NCBI GenBank assembly: GCA_964570795.1
Contig: CAZMYZ010000013.1
Location: 1-22,311, forward strand
Source: Damh-18 sp964570795
Lineage (GTDB): Bacteria; Patescibacteriota; Minisyncoccia; Phycocordibacterales; UBA918
Length of the DNA stretch: 22,311 nucleotides
Direction of reading: 5' to 3'
Shown here: positions 21,617-22,311 of the stretch, in pieces
How positions within the stretch are numbered: the stretch's first letter is position 1
Layout: each line of letters opens with the position of its first letter
Position numbers and translations under genes: made by a program
Notes under the pieces: generated by a model
Database searches by the model: none
What the model was told of the DNA's origin: nothing
What the model saw: the letters and a program-made list of their open reading frames with translations, nothing else

Positions 21617-22311
21617 TTACATTTTCTCGGGTGCTTTGATGCCGAGAAGATAGAGACCATTCTTGAGGGTGATTTTCACTGCGCTTGCGAGGGCGAGTTT
21701 GAAGGGGGTGTGGGGGTCAGTGTCACTGAGGATTTGCTCGTGCGCGTAGAAGGTGTTGAATGCACTCGCGAGGCTGGTGAGGTAGGTAACGAGATAGTGT
21801 GGTGCCTTTTCACGCTGCGCCTTTAGAACAATCTCCGGGAATTGATACAGATACTTTTCTACCACATACGGTACTTCAGGAACCACTTCAGTATTTCCGC
21901 TCATCCCCTGCTCTTCTGCCTTCATCAAAATAGATGCAATACGTGCATGCGTATACTGGAGGTACGGCCCCGAATCTCCCTCAAGTGAAAGTGCACGCTC
22001 TTTATCAAACACAATATCACTTCCCACCGATTGGCGAAGTATCTGATACTTCAGAGCGCCCACCGCAATCATCTCACCAAGGGCATCAATATCATCTGCG
22101 CGACTTTCTGTAGCACGCTTGTATGCCTCCTCTTGCACCTCCGCAAGAATACTTTCTCCCGTGAGGACATTCCCCTTGCGCGAAGACATCTTGCCTGTCG
22201 TGAGCGTAAGGAAACCTGTGGCGATATTTTCAATCACTTTTTCTTTTGTTTCCGGAAACACTTCTTTAAGTGCCGCGATGAGTACCTTAAAGTATTCGCG
22301 CTGCTCGCCTC
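21617..22311 (-). CDS. argS: Arginyl-tRNA synthetase, C-terminal part (partial)
   Basis: About 231 C-terminal residues; the frame is open to the right edge (it reads GEQREYFKVLIAALKEVFPE at the border). TLTTGKMSSRKGNVLTGESI carries the KMSKS-equivalent as KMSSRKG. GDSGPYLQYTHARIASIL is the hallmark ArgRS segment at the start of the DALR anticodon-binding domain, and LKNGLYLLGIKAPEKM is the canonical C-terminus. Class I synthetase charging tRNA-Arg. The start and catalytic HIGH motif lie outside the window. The hairpin array follows its stop codon. Confidence 0.95.
   Translation of the reverse strand, partial: GEQREYFKVLIAALKEVFPETKEKVIENIATGFLTLTTGKMSSRKGNVLTGESILAEVQEEAYKRATESRADDIDALGEMIAVGALKYQILRQSVGSDIVFDKERALSLEGDSGPYLQYTHARIASILMKAEEQGMSGNTEVVPEVPYVVEKYLYQFPEIVLKAQREKAPHYLVTYLTSLASAFNTFYAHEQILSDTDPHTPFKLALASAVKITLKNGLYLLGIKAPEKM

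Overview
The window looks like chromosomal core sequence from a Candidate Phyla Radiation bacterium (Patescibacteria, probably Parcubacteria-like). The evidence is compact housekeeping genes, a short surface protein with a peptidoglycan-binding domain, an EF-P with a non-canonical tip loop, a small MazG-like protein next to aminoacyl-tRNA synthetases, an archaeal/eukaryotic-type IleRS, and almost no Shine-Dalgarno sequences. The lineage is inferred from gene content; no rRNA or tRNA gene is present to confirm it.

Layout. 1-358: start of a secreted peptidoglycan-binding-like protein (minus, runs off the left edge). 359-1081: non-coding, with hairpins. 1082-1753: winged-helix regulator (minus). 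2109-5897: ftsK, a small membrane-anchored Ig-like protein and recA (plus), closed by a strong terminator. 5958-6923: small two-TM protein and an ECF-type sigma factor (minus). 6985-7560: efp (plus). 7760-9175: rpsF-ssb-rpsR operon (minus) with a leader hairpin that resembles the S6:S18 autoregulatory motif. 9307-10245: membrane-anchored VanY-type carboxypeptidase (plus). 10423-14403: glyS-metG-mazG-like-tatD operon (minus). 14476-16506: large membrane-anchored surface protein (minus). 16544-20781: ileS-recO (minus, overlapping by 1 nt). 20871-21257: small four-TM protein (minus), the only gene with a textbook Shine-Dalgarno. 21371-21573: array of five unrelated hairpins. 21617-22311: 3' part of argS (minus).

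Two things stand out. First, four copies of a previously unnamed (to my knowledge) ~121-125 bp imperfect palindrome occur at 7563-7683, 8007-8130, 10243-10367 and 17980-18102. Their stem sequences differ but the structure is the same: a four-base-pair tip, a conserved 5x5 internal loop GAGRC/GATGA and, further down in three copies, tandem GA/GA mismatches. Flanking stems covary. Three copies directly abut a stop codon; the fourth lies in frame inside ileS and encodes a Ser-rich linker. All four have the same orientation relative to their host gene. Second, IleRS carries a complete histidine-phosphatase domain (RHG motif and all expected catalytic residues) inserted between its editing domain and its KMSKS half.

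Functionally the window covers DNA segregation and repair (FtsK, RecA, RecO, SSB), translation (EF-P, S6, S18, four aminoacyl-tRNA synthetases), envelope remodelling (VanY, surface proteins) and regulation (sigma factor, winged-helix protein). Several promoters place the start of transcription almost at the start codon, suggesting leaderless or near-leaderless mRNAs.
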